A DNA stretch of 53,239 nt, taken from positions 1-53,239 of the forward strand of contig JAJDEH010000321.1 of the NCBI GenBank assembly GCA_029259935.1, read 5' to 3'. Positions 7,624 through 15,498 of this stretch are shown here, piece after piece. Origin of the DNA: Planctomycetota bacterium. GTDB taxonomy: Bacteria; Planctomycetota; Planctomycetia; Pirellulales; Pirellulaceae. The notes under the pieces are model-generated. The model did not search any database, was not told the origin of the DNA, and was given only the letters and a program-made list of their open reading frames with translations. Both the position numbers and the translations under genes were made by a program. The first letter of the stretch is position 1. Each line of letters opens with the position of its first letter.

Positions 7624-9536
7624 ACAGCCTGCCGCCTGTCCGTCTCATCAAGCGACGGCAGGCGTCCAGCCATTTCGCGACACGCACTGGCGATGCCCGC
7701 GGCATCCAGTCCCAAATCGGCGAGCAGTTCGCCACGTTCGCCGTGTTCGATAAACTGATCGGGAATTCCCAAGCGGCGGACGTGTCTTGTATCGATATTT
7801 TCGTCGACGGCAAACTCAAGCAACGCGCTGCTGAATCCGCCGACCAAGGCCCCTTCCTCGACGGTGATTACGAAGGGTGATTCGCGGAGCGCCTGGCCAA
7901 GTGTTTCGCCGTCCAGCGGTTTTATGAAGCGGGCGTTCACGATGCCGATGTCCAGCCCTTCCGTGCGAAGTTTCTCCGCAGCCTCCAACGCCGCGCCAAG
8001 CTGGGTGCCACAACAGACGAGCGTGCCATCGCGTCCCCAGCGTAGGACCTCGGCTCTTCCCAATTCAACCGGACTTGCTTCTCGTTCTAATTGCTCGGCC
8101 GTGGCTTTGGGATAACGAATCGAGCACGGCGCGTCGTGCCGGATCGCGAATTCGAGCATCGCCTCTAAGTCGACCGCGTCGCCCGGTGCCATTACGACCA
8201 TGTTGGGGAACAACCGCATGTACCCATGGTCGAAAACGCCGTGGTGGGTCGGTCCGTCCGGCCCGCACAGCCCGGCACGGTCGAGCATGAATGTGACGGG
8301 CAAATTCTGTAGGGCGACTTCCTGGAAAATCTGATCGAAAGACCGCTGTAGGAACGTACTGTAGATCGCCACGATGGGCCGCAGTCCGGCTTTGGCTTGT
8401 CCGGCGGCGAAGGCCACCGCATGCGATTCGCAAATCCCCGTATCAAAAAACTGAGTGGGAAACTCATCGCGGACGGGTTCCAACTTGTTGCCCTGGCACA
8501 TGGCAGCGGTCATCACGGTGACTCGCGGATTGGCTCGCATTTGGTCGCCGATCGCATCGCGGGCGATGTGGGTATATGCCCGCGAACTGCTGTTCTTAAC
8601 CGGAACCGCCTTGCCATTTTCGTTATTGAACACGGGCGGCGTATGGAAGAAAACGGGATCGGAAGCCGCCGGGTGAAAGCCATGCCCCTTTTCGGTAACG
8701 ACGTGAAGCAGAACCGGGCCTTCCAGATCCTTTACCATCTTCAAGTACTTGCGCAAGATGGCGACGTTGTGGCCGTCGATCGGTCCCAGATAACGAAAGC
8801 CGAGGTCTTCAAACAGCATCCCGCTGTAGAAGCCCGCTTTCACCGCCTCTTTCAGTTGTGCCAAGAACCGTTCGGCCGGATCGCCCAGCAACGGAACCTT
8901 GTTCAACACTTTGACGACTTCCGATTTGAACCCGGTGTAATAGGGGTTCGCGCGCAGCCGGTCGAGATAGCTGGCCACGCCGCCCACGCGCGGGCAAATC
9001 GACATCTTGTTGTCGTTCAAAATGACCAGCAAATTCTTCCGCATGCCGCCCGCATTGTTCATCGCCTCGTAAACGATGCCCGAGGGAAACGCCCCGTCGC
9101 CGATTACCGCGACCGCGCGGCGATCGGTTTCGCCGTTTAACTCGTCGCCCACGCGCAAGCCGAGTACGGTACTGACACTCGCGCCGGCGTGCCCGGTCAT
9201 GAATAGGTCGTAGGGACTCTCTTCCGGATTCGGATAGCCCATCAAGCCGCCCTTGGTCCGGATCGTGGAGAATTCGTCGTAACGGCCCGTGACCAACTTG
9301 TGCGGATAGACCTGATGTCCCGTGTCCCAGATCAGCCGGTCTCGCCGAAAATCATAAATGCTATGCAGCGCCAGACAGAGTTCGACGACCCCCAAGTTCG
9401 AGGCAAAGTGAGCGCTCCGTTCGCTCATCAAATTGCACAGCACGTCGCGAATTTCGTCGGCCAATTGTTCCAACTCGCTGACCTTCAGTGAGTGCAACTG
9501 ATCGGCGGTTCGAATGGTGGACAGCAATTCATGCAT
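7620..9536 (-). CDS. dxs: 1-deoxy-D-xylulose-5-phosphate synthase
   Basis: DXS condenses pyruvate and glyceraldehyde 3-phosphate with thiamine diphosphate, the entry step of the MEP isoprenoid pathway. The 638-residue length is standard. Visible residues: His43 in SAHFASNLG, GHQVYPHKLVTGR, the thiamine diphosphate motif GDGAF at 146-150 with LNDNKMSI, DPVFFH, YSTFLQRSFDQ, the catalytic Glu in GICESHAVAFAAGQ, DRAGLCGPDGPTHHG and RYPKA. Several usual blocks differ: GHSSTS is GHAGAS, and GGLSGF is GGLMGY. These changes look like a lineage variant, since every residue I recognise as catalytic is kept. The start follows the ispA stop by four bases, with AAAGGA about 12 bases before the ATG inside ispA's end. 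It overlaps nadK by four bases. Confidence 0.96.
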   Translation of the reverse strand: MHELLSTIRTADQLHSLKVSELEQLADEIRDVLCNLMSERSAHFASNLGVVELCLALHSIYDFRRDRLIWDTGHQVYPHKLVTGRYDEFSTIRTKGGLMGYPNPEESPYDLFMTGHAGASVSTVLGLRVGDELNGETDRRAVAVIGDGAFPSGIVYEAMNNAGGMRKNLLVILNDNKMSICPRVGGVASYLDRLRANPYYTGFKSEVVKVLNKVPLLGDPAERFLAQLKEAVKAGFYSGMLFEDLGFRYLGPIDGHNVAILRKYLKMVKDLEGPVLLHVVTEKGHGFHPAASDPVFFHTPPVFNNENGKAVPVKNSSSRAYTHIARDAIGDQMRANPRVTVMTAAMCQGNKLEPVRDEFPTQFFDTGICESHAVAFAAGQAKAGLRPIVAIYSTFLQRSFDQIFQEVALQNLPVTFMLDRAGLCGPDGPTHHGVFDHGYMRLFPNMVVMAPGDAVDLEAMLEFAIRHDAPCSIRYPKATAEQLEREASPVELGRAEVLRWGRDGTLVCCGTQLGAALEAAEKLRTEGLDIGIVNARFIKPLDGETLGQALRESPFVITVEEGALVGGFSSALLEFAVDENIDTRHVRRLGIPDQFIEHGERGELLADLGLDAAGIASACREMAGRLPSLDETDRRQAV

Positions 9537-9540
9537 GGCG

Positions 9541-10434
9541 TTACTGATTCCTTTCTAGCACATAACGAGCCAGGGCTTCCAAGCCACGTGCGCGTCCGCC
9601 GAAAACGGACAGAGCATGGCAGGCGTCGTCGATTAGTGTTTTTGCGCGGGCGGCGCTCTCTTCCACGCCCAGCAATCCGGGAAATGTCAGCTTCCCGCGG
9701 TGTGAATCTTTTTGCGTTCGTTTACCCATGGCTTGTTCGTCGCCCTGAAAATCTAGCAGGTCGTCAGTTATTTGAAACGCTAAACCCATCTCATGTCCAT
9801 ACGAATCAAGTGCTGCTAGCTGTTCGCCGGTGGCATGGGCCACCAAAGCTCCCAGTCGAAGCGAGGCCTGAAACAAGGCTCCTGTCTTTCGCTGATGAAT
9901 GCTTTCCAGCTCCTCAAGGCCGCCCGAGTTAAACTCGGAGGCCAAATCGTCCGCCTGGCCTCCTACCAGAGCCGTGGCACCTGCCGCTCGACCCAATTCC
10001 GCGCAACATTTGGCGGCGGTCGACGGTTCCAGGTCGCGGGCAAGCACCTCGAAGGACAATGCCAACAGGGCGTCGCCGGCCAGGATCGCCGTCGCCTCGT
10101 CGAACTTGGCGTGGCAACTTGGTTGCCCGCGCCGCAGGTCGTCGTCGTCCATCGCCGGCAAGTCGTCGTGGATCAAAGAGTAGGTGTGAACCATCTCGAT
10201 CGCACAAGCGGCCGGCATTGATCGACTGTAATCAGAACCGCACGCCTCGCAAGCCATTAACACCAGGATGGGACGCAGCCGCTTGCCCGGCGCGAGTAAA
10301 CTGTGGCGAATTGCCTGCCGCAGGCGGTCCGGGCAACCGTCGTCATATTCGGTATAATCGCGCAGCTTTATCTCCAACTCGCCACGCATTGGCTGTGCAA
10401 TTTGGGAGAAGAGCGGCGAAGTTGATTGAACCAT
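9541..10434 (-). CDS. ispA: polyprenyl (farnesyl/geranylgeranyl) diphosphate synthase
   Basis: This prenyltransferase adds isopentenyl diphosphate units to an allylic diphosphate, using the products of the MEP pathway begun by its neighbour dxs. In 297 residues it has GKRLRP (50-55), the first aspartate-rich motif DDLPAMD at 90-96 followed by DDDLRRG, and the second, DDLLD, at 224-228 in FQITDDLLDFQGD. Chain length is set by residues just before the first motif: here HTYSLIH. The pattern fits bacterial short-chain FPP/GGPP synthases, but the exact product length cannot be read with confidence. It sits 126 bases after xseB, a gap that contains a repeat, and four bases before dxs. Confidence 0.93.
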   Translation of the reverse strand: MVQSTSPLFSQIAQPMRGELEIKLRDYTEYDDGCPDRLRQAIRHSLLAPGKRLRPILVLMACEACGSDYSRSMPAACAIEMVHTYSLIHDDLPAMDDDDLRRGQPSCHAKFDEATAILAGDALLALSFEVLARDLEPSTAAKCCAELGRAAGATALVGGQADDLASEFNSGGLEELESIHQRKTGALFQASLRLGALVAHATGEQLAALDSYGHEMGLAFQITDDLLDFQGDEQAMGKRTQKDSHRGKLTFPGLLGVEESAARAKTLIDDACHALSVFGGRARGLEALARYVLERNQ

Positions 10435-10487
10435 CGAGGCTTGTGTGGGGAGGCAGGAGCGGTCGAGCGAGAGAACACCCCCTTAAT

Positions 10488-10507
10488 TTCCCCCATGGCA
10501 AGGGGAA
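10488..10507. repeat. dispersed palindromic repeat, copy 2
   Basis: TTCCCC (10488-10493) and GGGGAA (10502-10507) form a six-base perfect stem around CATGGCAA. The core and the following GAACCA match the copy at 6643-6668 with two compensating changes in the stem (CTCC/GGAG there, TTCC/GGAA here). The paired change keeps the hairpin, which favours selection on the structure or independent insertion of related elements. It lies in the xseB-ispA spacer, the only spacer of any size in that operon. Confidence 0.55.
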
Positions 10508-10560
10508 GAACCATCCCGCACAACACCAACATTGGCGGGGGGAGTGCGACGGGCCCTATT

Positions 10561-10935
10561 CTAAAAAAGCCCGCCCATTTCGTCTACGTCGGACTTTTTG
10601 CCGCTGCGTGACTTGCTGGGCTGAGAGCGACCGCGCCGCTGACCTGGCGTTCGCTGTTTCTCTTCGAGGGCCTCTTCCGGCTCGTCGAACGGTTGGGTGA
10701 TCGGGTTTCCTTCCGCGTCGATACCGGCGAGCAATTCAATTCGGCGTTCCGCGCCGGTCAGCGCCTGGTAACAGTGTTTCAGATGTTTGACGCCTTCCTC
10801 GTATCGCTTCAAAGAATCGCTCAGACCCAACTGGCCGTCTTCGAGTGCTGCAACGATTTCCTCCAGCGCCAGCAACGAATCTTCGAACGACGGAGTTCGT
10901 TGCGGTTGCGCAGGCTGTTCTTTGTTGCTGGTCAA
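10561..10935 (-). CDS. xseB: exodeoxyribonuclease VII small subunit
   Basis: XseB binds in several copies to XseA to make exonuclease VII, which degrades single-stranded DNA from both ends. The core (residues about 15-70) shows the family pattern FEDSLLALEEIVAALEDGQL..SLKRYEEGVKHLKHCY..L..AERRIE. The family is usually 60-90 residues; this protein is 124, the extra being a charged, low-complexity C-terminal tail rich in Lys, Arg, Ser and Glu that is probably disordered. Its ATG overlaps the xseA stop (10932-10935), so the two subunits are translationally coupled. Confidence 0.9.
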   Translation of the reverse strand: MTSNKEQPAQPQRTPSFEDSLLALEEIVAALEDGQLGLSDSLKRYEEGVKHLKHCYQALTGAERRIELLAGIDAEGNPITQPFDEPEEALEEKQRTPGQRRGRSQPSKSRSGKKSDVDEMGGLF

Positions 10936-12185
10936 GTTGGCTCGCTCCCGTCGTCTCCATCGATCCGTTCCACGCGGCTAACGACCGATCCGTTGGCCAG
11001 CCGTGAAGTGATGCGATCTCCAACCGATAGATTATTCGCATCGGTTGCCAATTGTCCATCGTGCTCGGTAAGGCTGTAGCCTCGCGCGAGGACGGCCAAC
11101 GGGCTGAGCGAGTCGAGCCGGGCGGCGAGCGAGCCGAGTTGGTCGTCGAATCGGGTCATTTGATGGCCCAGTGCCCGCGAGCCGCGCATCTGCAGTTCGT
11201 CAACTCGACGAGACAAGTCGTGAACCAACTCGAACGGACGCCGCAGCACTCGCCGTTCGGCGAGCGCGTCTATTCGCGAACGAGCTTGCTGGGCACGCGT
11301 CCGCAGGGCGGCGGCCAACCGCTGTTGATGCGTCCGCAGATTGGCTCGGATTTCGTCCTGCGAAGGAATGACCCGCTCGGCCGCCTCGCTGGGCGTCAAG
11401 GCTCGCACATCGGCGACCAGGTCGGAAAGCGTCACATCAATCTCGTGGCCAACGGCGGAAACGACCGGGATTTGCGATGCGAAGATTGCCCTCACGACTT
11501 CTTCTTCGTTGAAGCACCAAAGATCTTCCAAGCTGCCGCCTCCACGGCCGACGACCAGCACGTCGGGCGGCTCGGCGAGACTATTGGCGGCTCGCACCGC
11601 GTCGGCGATTTCCGCAGCCGCTTCATCACCTTGAACGCGAGCGGGAATCACCAGCACTTCGATGCCGTGCCAGCGCCGCCGAGCGACTTCCAAGAAATCG
11701 CGAATCGCCGCGCCGGTGGGACTGGTCACAAACGCGATCCGGCGAGGGAATCGGGGCAACGGTTTTTTGTATTCTTCCGCGAACAGGCCTTCCGCCAACA
11801 GCCGGCGATGCAGTTGCTGAAATGCCAACTCCAGTGCGCCGATGCCCTTTGGTTGAACCTGGCGGACGATTAACTGGTAACTGCCTCGCGGAGGATAGAC
11901 ATCAAGTTCTCCCCGGCAGATCACCTCAAGGCCGTCGCGCAAATCAAATCGTAGATGAGCCGCCGTGGTCCGCCAAATCGCGGCGCGGATTTGCGCCGAT
12001 TCGTCCTTCAGCGTCAAATAAATGTGGCCCGATTGAGGACGGCTCAGATTGGAAATCTCGCCGCTCACCCAAGCGCTGGGAATCGACCGCTCGAGGGTGT
12101 CCTTGATGCGGCGCGTCAGTTGCGAAACCGTGAAGACCTGGTCCGGCTTCTGCTGATCTTCAAAATCCAATTGGCGGCCAGACAT
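10932..12185 (-). CDS. xseA: exodeoxyribonuclease VII large subunit
   Basis: XseA is the catalytic subunit of exonuclease VII. The frame is open back to 12281, but that would overlap the upstream gene's end; the ATG at 12185 (MSGRQLDFEDQQ) gives a 417-residue protein of normal length. It opens with an OB-fold domain (VFTVSQLTRRIKDTLE.., VSGEISNLSRPQSGHIYLTLKD), followed by the catalytic block FPRRIAFVTSPTGAAIRDFL, the VVGRGGGSLEDLWCFNEE segment and VSAVGHEIDVTLSDLVAD, all characteristic of the family. A long Arg/Gln-rich helical region follows, which binds XseB, and the end carries LARGYSLT. The four-base overlap with xseB and the tight linkage on to ispA-dxs-nadK mark this as the first gene of that operon. 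Confidence 0.94.
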   Translation of the reverse strand: MSGRQLDFEDQQKPDQVFTVSQLTRRIKDTLERSIPSAWVSGEISNLSRPQSGHIYLTLKDESAQIRAAIWRTTAAHLRFDLRDGLEVICRGELDVYPPRGSYQLIVRQVQPKGIGALELAFQQLHRRLLAEGLFAEEYKKPLPRFPRRIAFVTSPTGAAIRDFLEVARRRWHGIEVLVIPARVQGDEAAAEIADAVRAANSLAEPPDVLVVGRGGGSLEDLWCFNEEEVVRAIFASQIPVVSAVGHEIDVTLSDLVADVRALTPSEAAERVIPSQDEIRANLRTHQQRLAAALRTRAQQARSRIDALAERRVLRRPFELVHDLSRRVDELQMRGSRALGHQMTRFDDQLGSLAARLDSLSPLAVLARGYSLTEHDGQLATDANNLSVGDRITSRLANGSVVSRVERIDGDDGSEPT

Positions 12186-12225
12186 CAAATAGTGAGTCAC
12201 TCGAGGAACGGGAATCCAGGATGGG

Positions 12226-13149
12226 TTATCCCGGCGGAGCCTGTTCCTTGTCAAGGTCGTCAAGTTTCCGCTTGATGGCACGACGCGCGGCTTCTAGATC
12301 TTCCAGTTGTTTCTGGACGGCATCCAGTTCCCTTTCCAACTCCAGTCGCCCTTTCACCGCGGGTTCGGCCGGGGCCTCTCGTCCGATGGGCACGACGAAT
12401 ACTTTCACTTCTTCTTCTTCTCCTTCTCCTATGATGATACGGGGAGCGATCCCTCCGAGCATGAAACGCCCTCCACCTCTAACCGCGGCTTCGCCTGGCA
12501 GGGGGCCTTCATCGGGCTGGCGGTCGCTGGCGTAGGAACTGCTGGCTTTCACGCGGATGGCCCACTGAGTCTTGCCGTCGGCGTCTTTCATTCCGATGGC
12601 GTCGATTTCGTTCCATCCGGGCACTTCGGCGGACTTGAAGTGGACGCGTAGGCGTTTGGTTTTGAAACCGGTGTCGAACTTGATTTCAGAAACTCCCCGA
12701 GCCGCGCCGATCTCCGTGGGGTCTTTTCCCGACCACAGTTCCGCGCCCATCCCTGAATCCGAGTAGGCGGTGATTTTGAAAGCCGCGCCCGGATTGTAGG
12801 TCTCGTGGATGACGACGGATGCCGGCTCGACTGCCTCGGCGAATTCCACTTCCAGCCATTCCTCCTGGCCGTCTTGTGTTCTTGATGCCCAAGCGGTTTG
12901 GATATCGCCCGCGCCCGGCGTGTCGGGTTTGCCGAGGACCTGTTCCGGTCCCCAGGCACGCTTCCCTCGAACCACGGCGGGTTCGTCAGCTTGGACGGCT
13001 TCGTCAGCGGGGGCGGCTACGTCAGCCTCAGCAGATTCGCCACGGCCGAATATCGCCTTGAGTCCGCGAATAATTAATTCGTCGGCCGCCAAACTCTGCG
13101 TGCAGAGCGAGAATAGAAGAACTACGCCGCAAACGGTTGTAAGTTTCAT
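12226..13149 (-). CDS. exported protein with galactose-binding (discoidin-like) domain and C-terminal coiled coil
   Basis: The start at 13149 is preferred over 13323 because AAAGGA lies six bases before it and a clear signal peptide follows (MKLTTVCGVVLLFSLCTQSLA). The mature protein, about 285 residues, begins with an Ala/Glu-rich linker, then a beta-sandwich-like region (about residues 65-200) with WGPEQVLGKPDT, EEWLEVEFAEAV.., VVIHETYNPGA and VHFKSAEVPGWNEIDAIG, a pattern of discoidin/F5-8 type carbohydrate-binding folds. A strongly acidic stretch (GEGEEEEVK) and a heptad-rich C-terminus (about residues 268-302, ELERELDAVQKQLEDLEAAR) suggest oligomerisation. No enzyme motif is seen. It lies about 40 bases upstream of xseA but shares no known role with it. 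A surface-binding role is inference. Confidence 0.75.
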   Translation of the reverse strand: MKLTTVCGVVLLFSLCTQSLAADELIIRGLKAIFGRGESAEADVAAPADEAVQADEPAVVRGKRAWGPEQVLGKPDTPGAGDIQTAWASRTQDGQEEWLEVEFAEAVEPASVVIHETYNPGAAFKITAYSDSGMGAELWSGKDPTEIGAARGVSEIKFDTGFKTKRLRVHFKSAEVPGWNEIDAIGMKDADGKTQWAIRVKASSSYASDRQPDEGPLPGEAAVRGGGRFMLGGIAPRIIIGEGEEEEVKVFVVPIGREAPAEPAVKGRLELERELDAVQKQLEDLEAARRAIKRKLDDLDKEQAPPG

Positions 13150-13337
13150 CGTCGTTCCTTTGCTCTTCCAAATGGACAGGGTTCGTAACGGCCCGCCTCC
13201 CGCTAATTCTGTCGCAGGGAAGCGAATTCCGCAACATATTTGCGTGCCAGTTTGCTCGGCCATGGGCTTTGTAAGGCAGTTTCTTCTCCCAATTGCAGCC
13301 GAGACGCCTGCACCACAATTCACTTCATTACGTGCAT

Positions 13338-14135
13338 TTAGGACGCACGACGACGCGAAAGAGTTTCTTCCGTCGGCGAATTCGATGGGATCGGGTAAAT
13401 TGAGGGACCATCGGGCGACGATTGGGCGGATCGCTGGATTTTTCTGAGGCGACGGATTGGGTATTCATTCACCATCCTTCGGCCCGATTCGGCCCACTGT
13501 TCGGCTTCCTCGGTGAGGCGGATTAAGATCTTTTCGATTCGCTGGCGGTATTGGCCGAGTTGCTCGCGACCCGCTTTGCGGGGGACCAGAATCGGCGGAC
13601 CGAAAATCGATCGGGCGCGGCTGCCTGGACGGGGCAGAGCGAAGCGGTCCCAGGTTGGCATTCTCAGGGGTCGATCGTAGCCAAAGCCGACAGGAACGAT
13701 TGGCACGCCCAAACGCGATGACAAATAGACCGGACCGGGTGCCACACCCCGGCGCGGCCCCTTGGGTCCATCCGGCATGATGGTCAGGTTTGTCGATTCG
13801 CTTTGGCGTTTCAGTTTACGCAAGGCCGAGGCTCCGCCACGGGTCGTCGAGCCGCGAATGATTGGGAATCCCAAATGTCCCGCCGCGCGCGTGATCCATT
13901 CGGCGTCGCGATGCAGGCTGACAAGCGCCGCCACGTCGTAGCCGCCCCATAAAGTGACCGGAAACGTGATGTACTCATGCCAGAACAGGTAGATGTAGCG
14001 ACCGGAAAACTCGGGGCGCGCGGGATCGGTGGTAATGTCGTAATGAGTAATCTTGTAGTCAAGCGAACCCATCAACGAGCGTAGCAACGCCGAGATCCAC
14101 AAACCGCCAAATTTTGCCAATAACTGTTGTTTCAC
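13338..14135 (-). CDS. lysophospholipid acyltransferase family protein (DUF374)
   Basis: The 265-residue protein matches the DUF374 branch of the acyltransferase superfamily. Visible blocks are YLFWHEY (the HX4D-equivalent region), LVSLHRDAEWITRAAGHLGF, RGSTTRGGASALRKL, the conserved DGPKGPRR, and VPIVPVGFGYDR. Known DUF374 members are thought to acylate lipid A precursors or lysolipids at the inner face of the cytoplasmic membrane. The last 50 residues are variable and rich in Ser, Pro and Arg. It follows dapF by 36 bases on the same strand and is probably co-transcribed with it. Specific substrate is not decidable from sequence. Confidence 0.88.
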   Translation of the reverse strand: MKQQLLAKFGGLWISALLRSLMGSLDYKITHYDITTDPARPEFSGRYIYLFWHEYITFPVTLWGGYDVAALVSLHRDAEWITRAAGHLGFPIIRGSTTRGGASALRKLKRQSESTNLTIMPDGPKGPRRGVAPGPVYLSSRLGVPIVPVGFGYDRPLRMPTWDRFALPRPGSRARSIFGPPILVPRKAGREQLGQYRQRIEKILIRLTEEAEQWAESGRRMVNEYPIRRLRKIQRSAQSSPDGPSIYPIPSNSPTEETLSRRRAS

Positions 14136-14171
14136 TGTTCAGCTTCCGTGCTGCTCAAACCTTGTTGTCGC

Positions 14172-15029
14172 TCAAGTTCTGTCTGGCCACTGGCCAGTGA
14201 ACACTTCCGTTGCCGGACCGGTCATATAGACATGATTGTCCGCCTCGTTCCATTCCAATTCTAAATCGCCGCCAAGCAAGTGGACCGTGATGTTTCGCTC
14301 GGCGCGTCCTGTCAGCACGCCAGCCACGCACACGGCGCTGGCCCCCGTTCCACACGCCTGTGTCTCGCCTGATCCACGTTCCCAGGTGCGTTGCCTCATT
14401 TCCGTGGGGGAAATCAGTTCCACGAATTCCACGTTCACTCGTTCCGGAAAATGAGCATGCTTTTCAATCTTGGGACCGTGTCCAAGGACCAGGTCGTCGT
14501 CCGCATGATCAACAAATATCACGCAATGTGGGTTACCCATGGACACGGCCGTGGCGGCGAACGGCTTGCCATCAACCTCCAAGGGAGCATTGACGACCGG
14601 GTCACCTGGCAGGGACGTTGGGATGCGCGCCGCTTCCAGAATTGGTTCTCCCATGTTGACTTTGACTCGCTCGACCAGCCCGTTGGCAGTTTCCAACTCC
14701 AGCGCTAGAACTCCCGCTCCGGTCGCGATCGACAGTTTATCCTGTTTGGAAATGCCGTGATCGTATACATATTTGGCCACGCAACGAATCCCATTTCCGC
14801 ACATTTGAGCTTCGCTGCCATCGGCATTGAACATTCTCATTTCGGCATCGGCCTGATCGGTGGGACAGATCAGAATTAACCCGTCTCCCCCGATTCCTCG
14901 ATTCCGGTCGGACATTTTTCGCGCCAATTCGGCGATGTTATCCGGAAACGACTGCTCGAAACAGTTCAAATAGACATAGTCATTTCCGGCTCCGTGCATT
15001 TTGGTGAATCTCATGAGCGGCTTGTCCAT
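14172..15029 (-). CDS. dapF: diaminopimelate epimerase
   Basis: DapF converts LL- to meso-diaminopimelate, the last common step to lysine and to the peptidoglycan cross-linking residue. The 285-residue length is standard. Both halves of the pseudo-symmetric fold carry their catalytic cysteine: Cys77 in [10 protein letters not shown] and Cys226 in [26 protein letters not shown] near the start, GGDGLILI and [10 protein letters not shown] complete the signature. A second ATG at 15014 (MRFTKMHG) is equally plausible as start. The gene supports peptidoglycan precursor synthesis in this lineage. It is followed closely by the DUF374 acyltransferase. Confidence 0.96.
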   Translation of the reverse strand: MDKPLMRFTKMHGAGNDYVYLNCFEQSFPDNIAELARKMSDRNRGIGGDGLILICPTDQADAEMRMFNADGSEAQMCGNGIRCVAKYVYDHGISKQDKLSIATGAGVLALELETANGLVERVKVNMGEPILEAARIPTSLPGDPVVNAPLEVDGKPFAATAVSMGNPHCVIFVDHADDDLVLGHGPKIEKHAHFPERVNVEFVELISPTEMRQRTWERGSGETQACGTGASAVCVAGVLTGRAERNITVHLLGGDLELEWNEADNHVYMTGPATEVFTGQWPDRT

Positions 15030-15089
15030 GGGCGAAACAGGTAGTTTTGCCCGGCATTCTAGGCGGTTGTAAGGCCCCGGTTAAGGCCA

Positions 15090-15428
15090 TCAGCCGCTGA
15101 GATCGAGTTGGCTGCCGCTTTGACCCGTGGGGTCCTTGCTTTGTGGACCGGCGGACGAGGCGGATTCGCCGGAATCATCCTCGTCAGAGGTTCCAGGATC
15201 GTCAGGACCTCGTTCCCAGATCCTGCGTCCGTCGGCATCCCGGTCCGATGTCTGCTCGTCCTGTTCCGTTTGACCAACACCTTCGGCGAGTTCGGCCTTG
15301 TCGTTGGACTTAGTCGAACGGCTTTGGCTGGCCGTGTCTTGGGCGGCCTTGTCGGCGTCCGACCCCTTGGCCTGCGACAATGGCGTACCAGCCGCGCTGC
15401 CAATAATTCCAAGCGATCCCACGTTCAT
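15090..15428 (-). CDS. small acidic, low-complexity protein with DxDxDG motif
   Basis: The 112-residue product opens with MNVGSLGIIGSAAGTPLSQ, then turns highly polar: Asp, Ser, Gln, Lys and Glu make up most of residues 22-112. TSDRDADGRRIWE (about residues 61-73) contains a DxDxDG run like a calcium loop of EF-hand or dockerin type, though the spacing to the next acidic residue is one short of the canonical 12-residue loop. The C-terminus, QSGSQLDLSG, looks like a conserved tag. I recall similar short proteins in other planctomycetes but cannot verify this. There are no Cys residues and no signal peptide beyond a mildly hydrophobic start. The ribosome binding site is close to perfect, suggesting strong translation. 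Function unknown. Confidence 0.7.
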   Translation of the reverse strand: MNVGSLGIIGSAAGTPLSQAKGSDADKAAQDTASQSRSTKSNDKAELAEGVGQTEQDEQTSDRDADGRRIWERGPDDPGTSDEDDSGESASSAGPQSKDPTGQSGSQLDLSG

Positions 15429-15431
15429 TTT

Positions 15432-15442
15432 TCACCTCCTTT
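15432..15442 (-). promoter_or_regulatory. near-perfect Shine-Dalgarno site
   Basis: Read on the minus strand this is AAAGGAGGTGA, matching the anti-Shine-Dalgarno end of 16S rRNA along its whole length. The AGGAGG core ends six bases before the ATG at 15428. Most genes in this window have weak or absent sites, so this one stands out and fixes the start of the small acidic protein. Confidence 0.75.
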
Positions 15443-15498
15443 GCCAAGGGTGGAGCGGTTCATCGACTCACGGAACTCTTATCAATCGTACCTCCTCC

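Noticed and set aside
8397..9140. Open plus-strand frame of 247 codons opposite dxs
   Set aside because: It lies wholly antisense to a clear dxs gene, has no ribosome binding site and no family resemblance; it is a product of high GC content.
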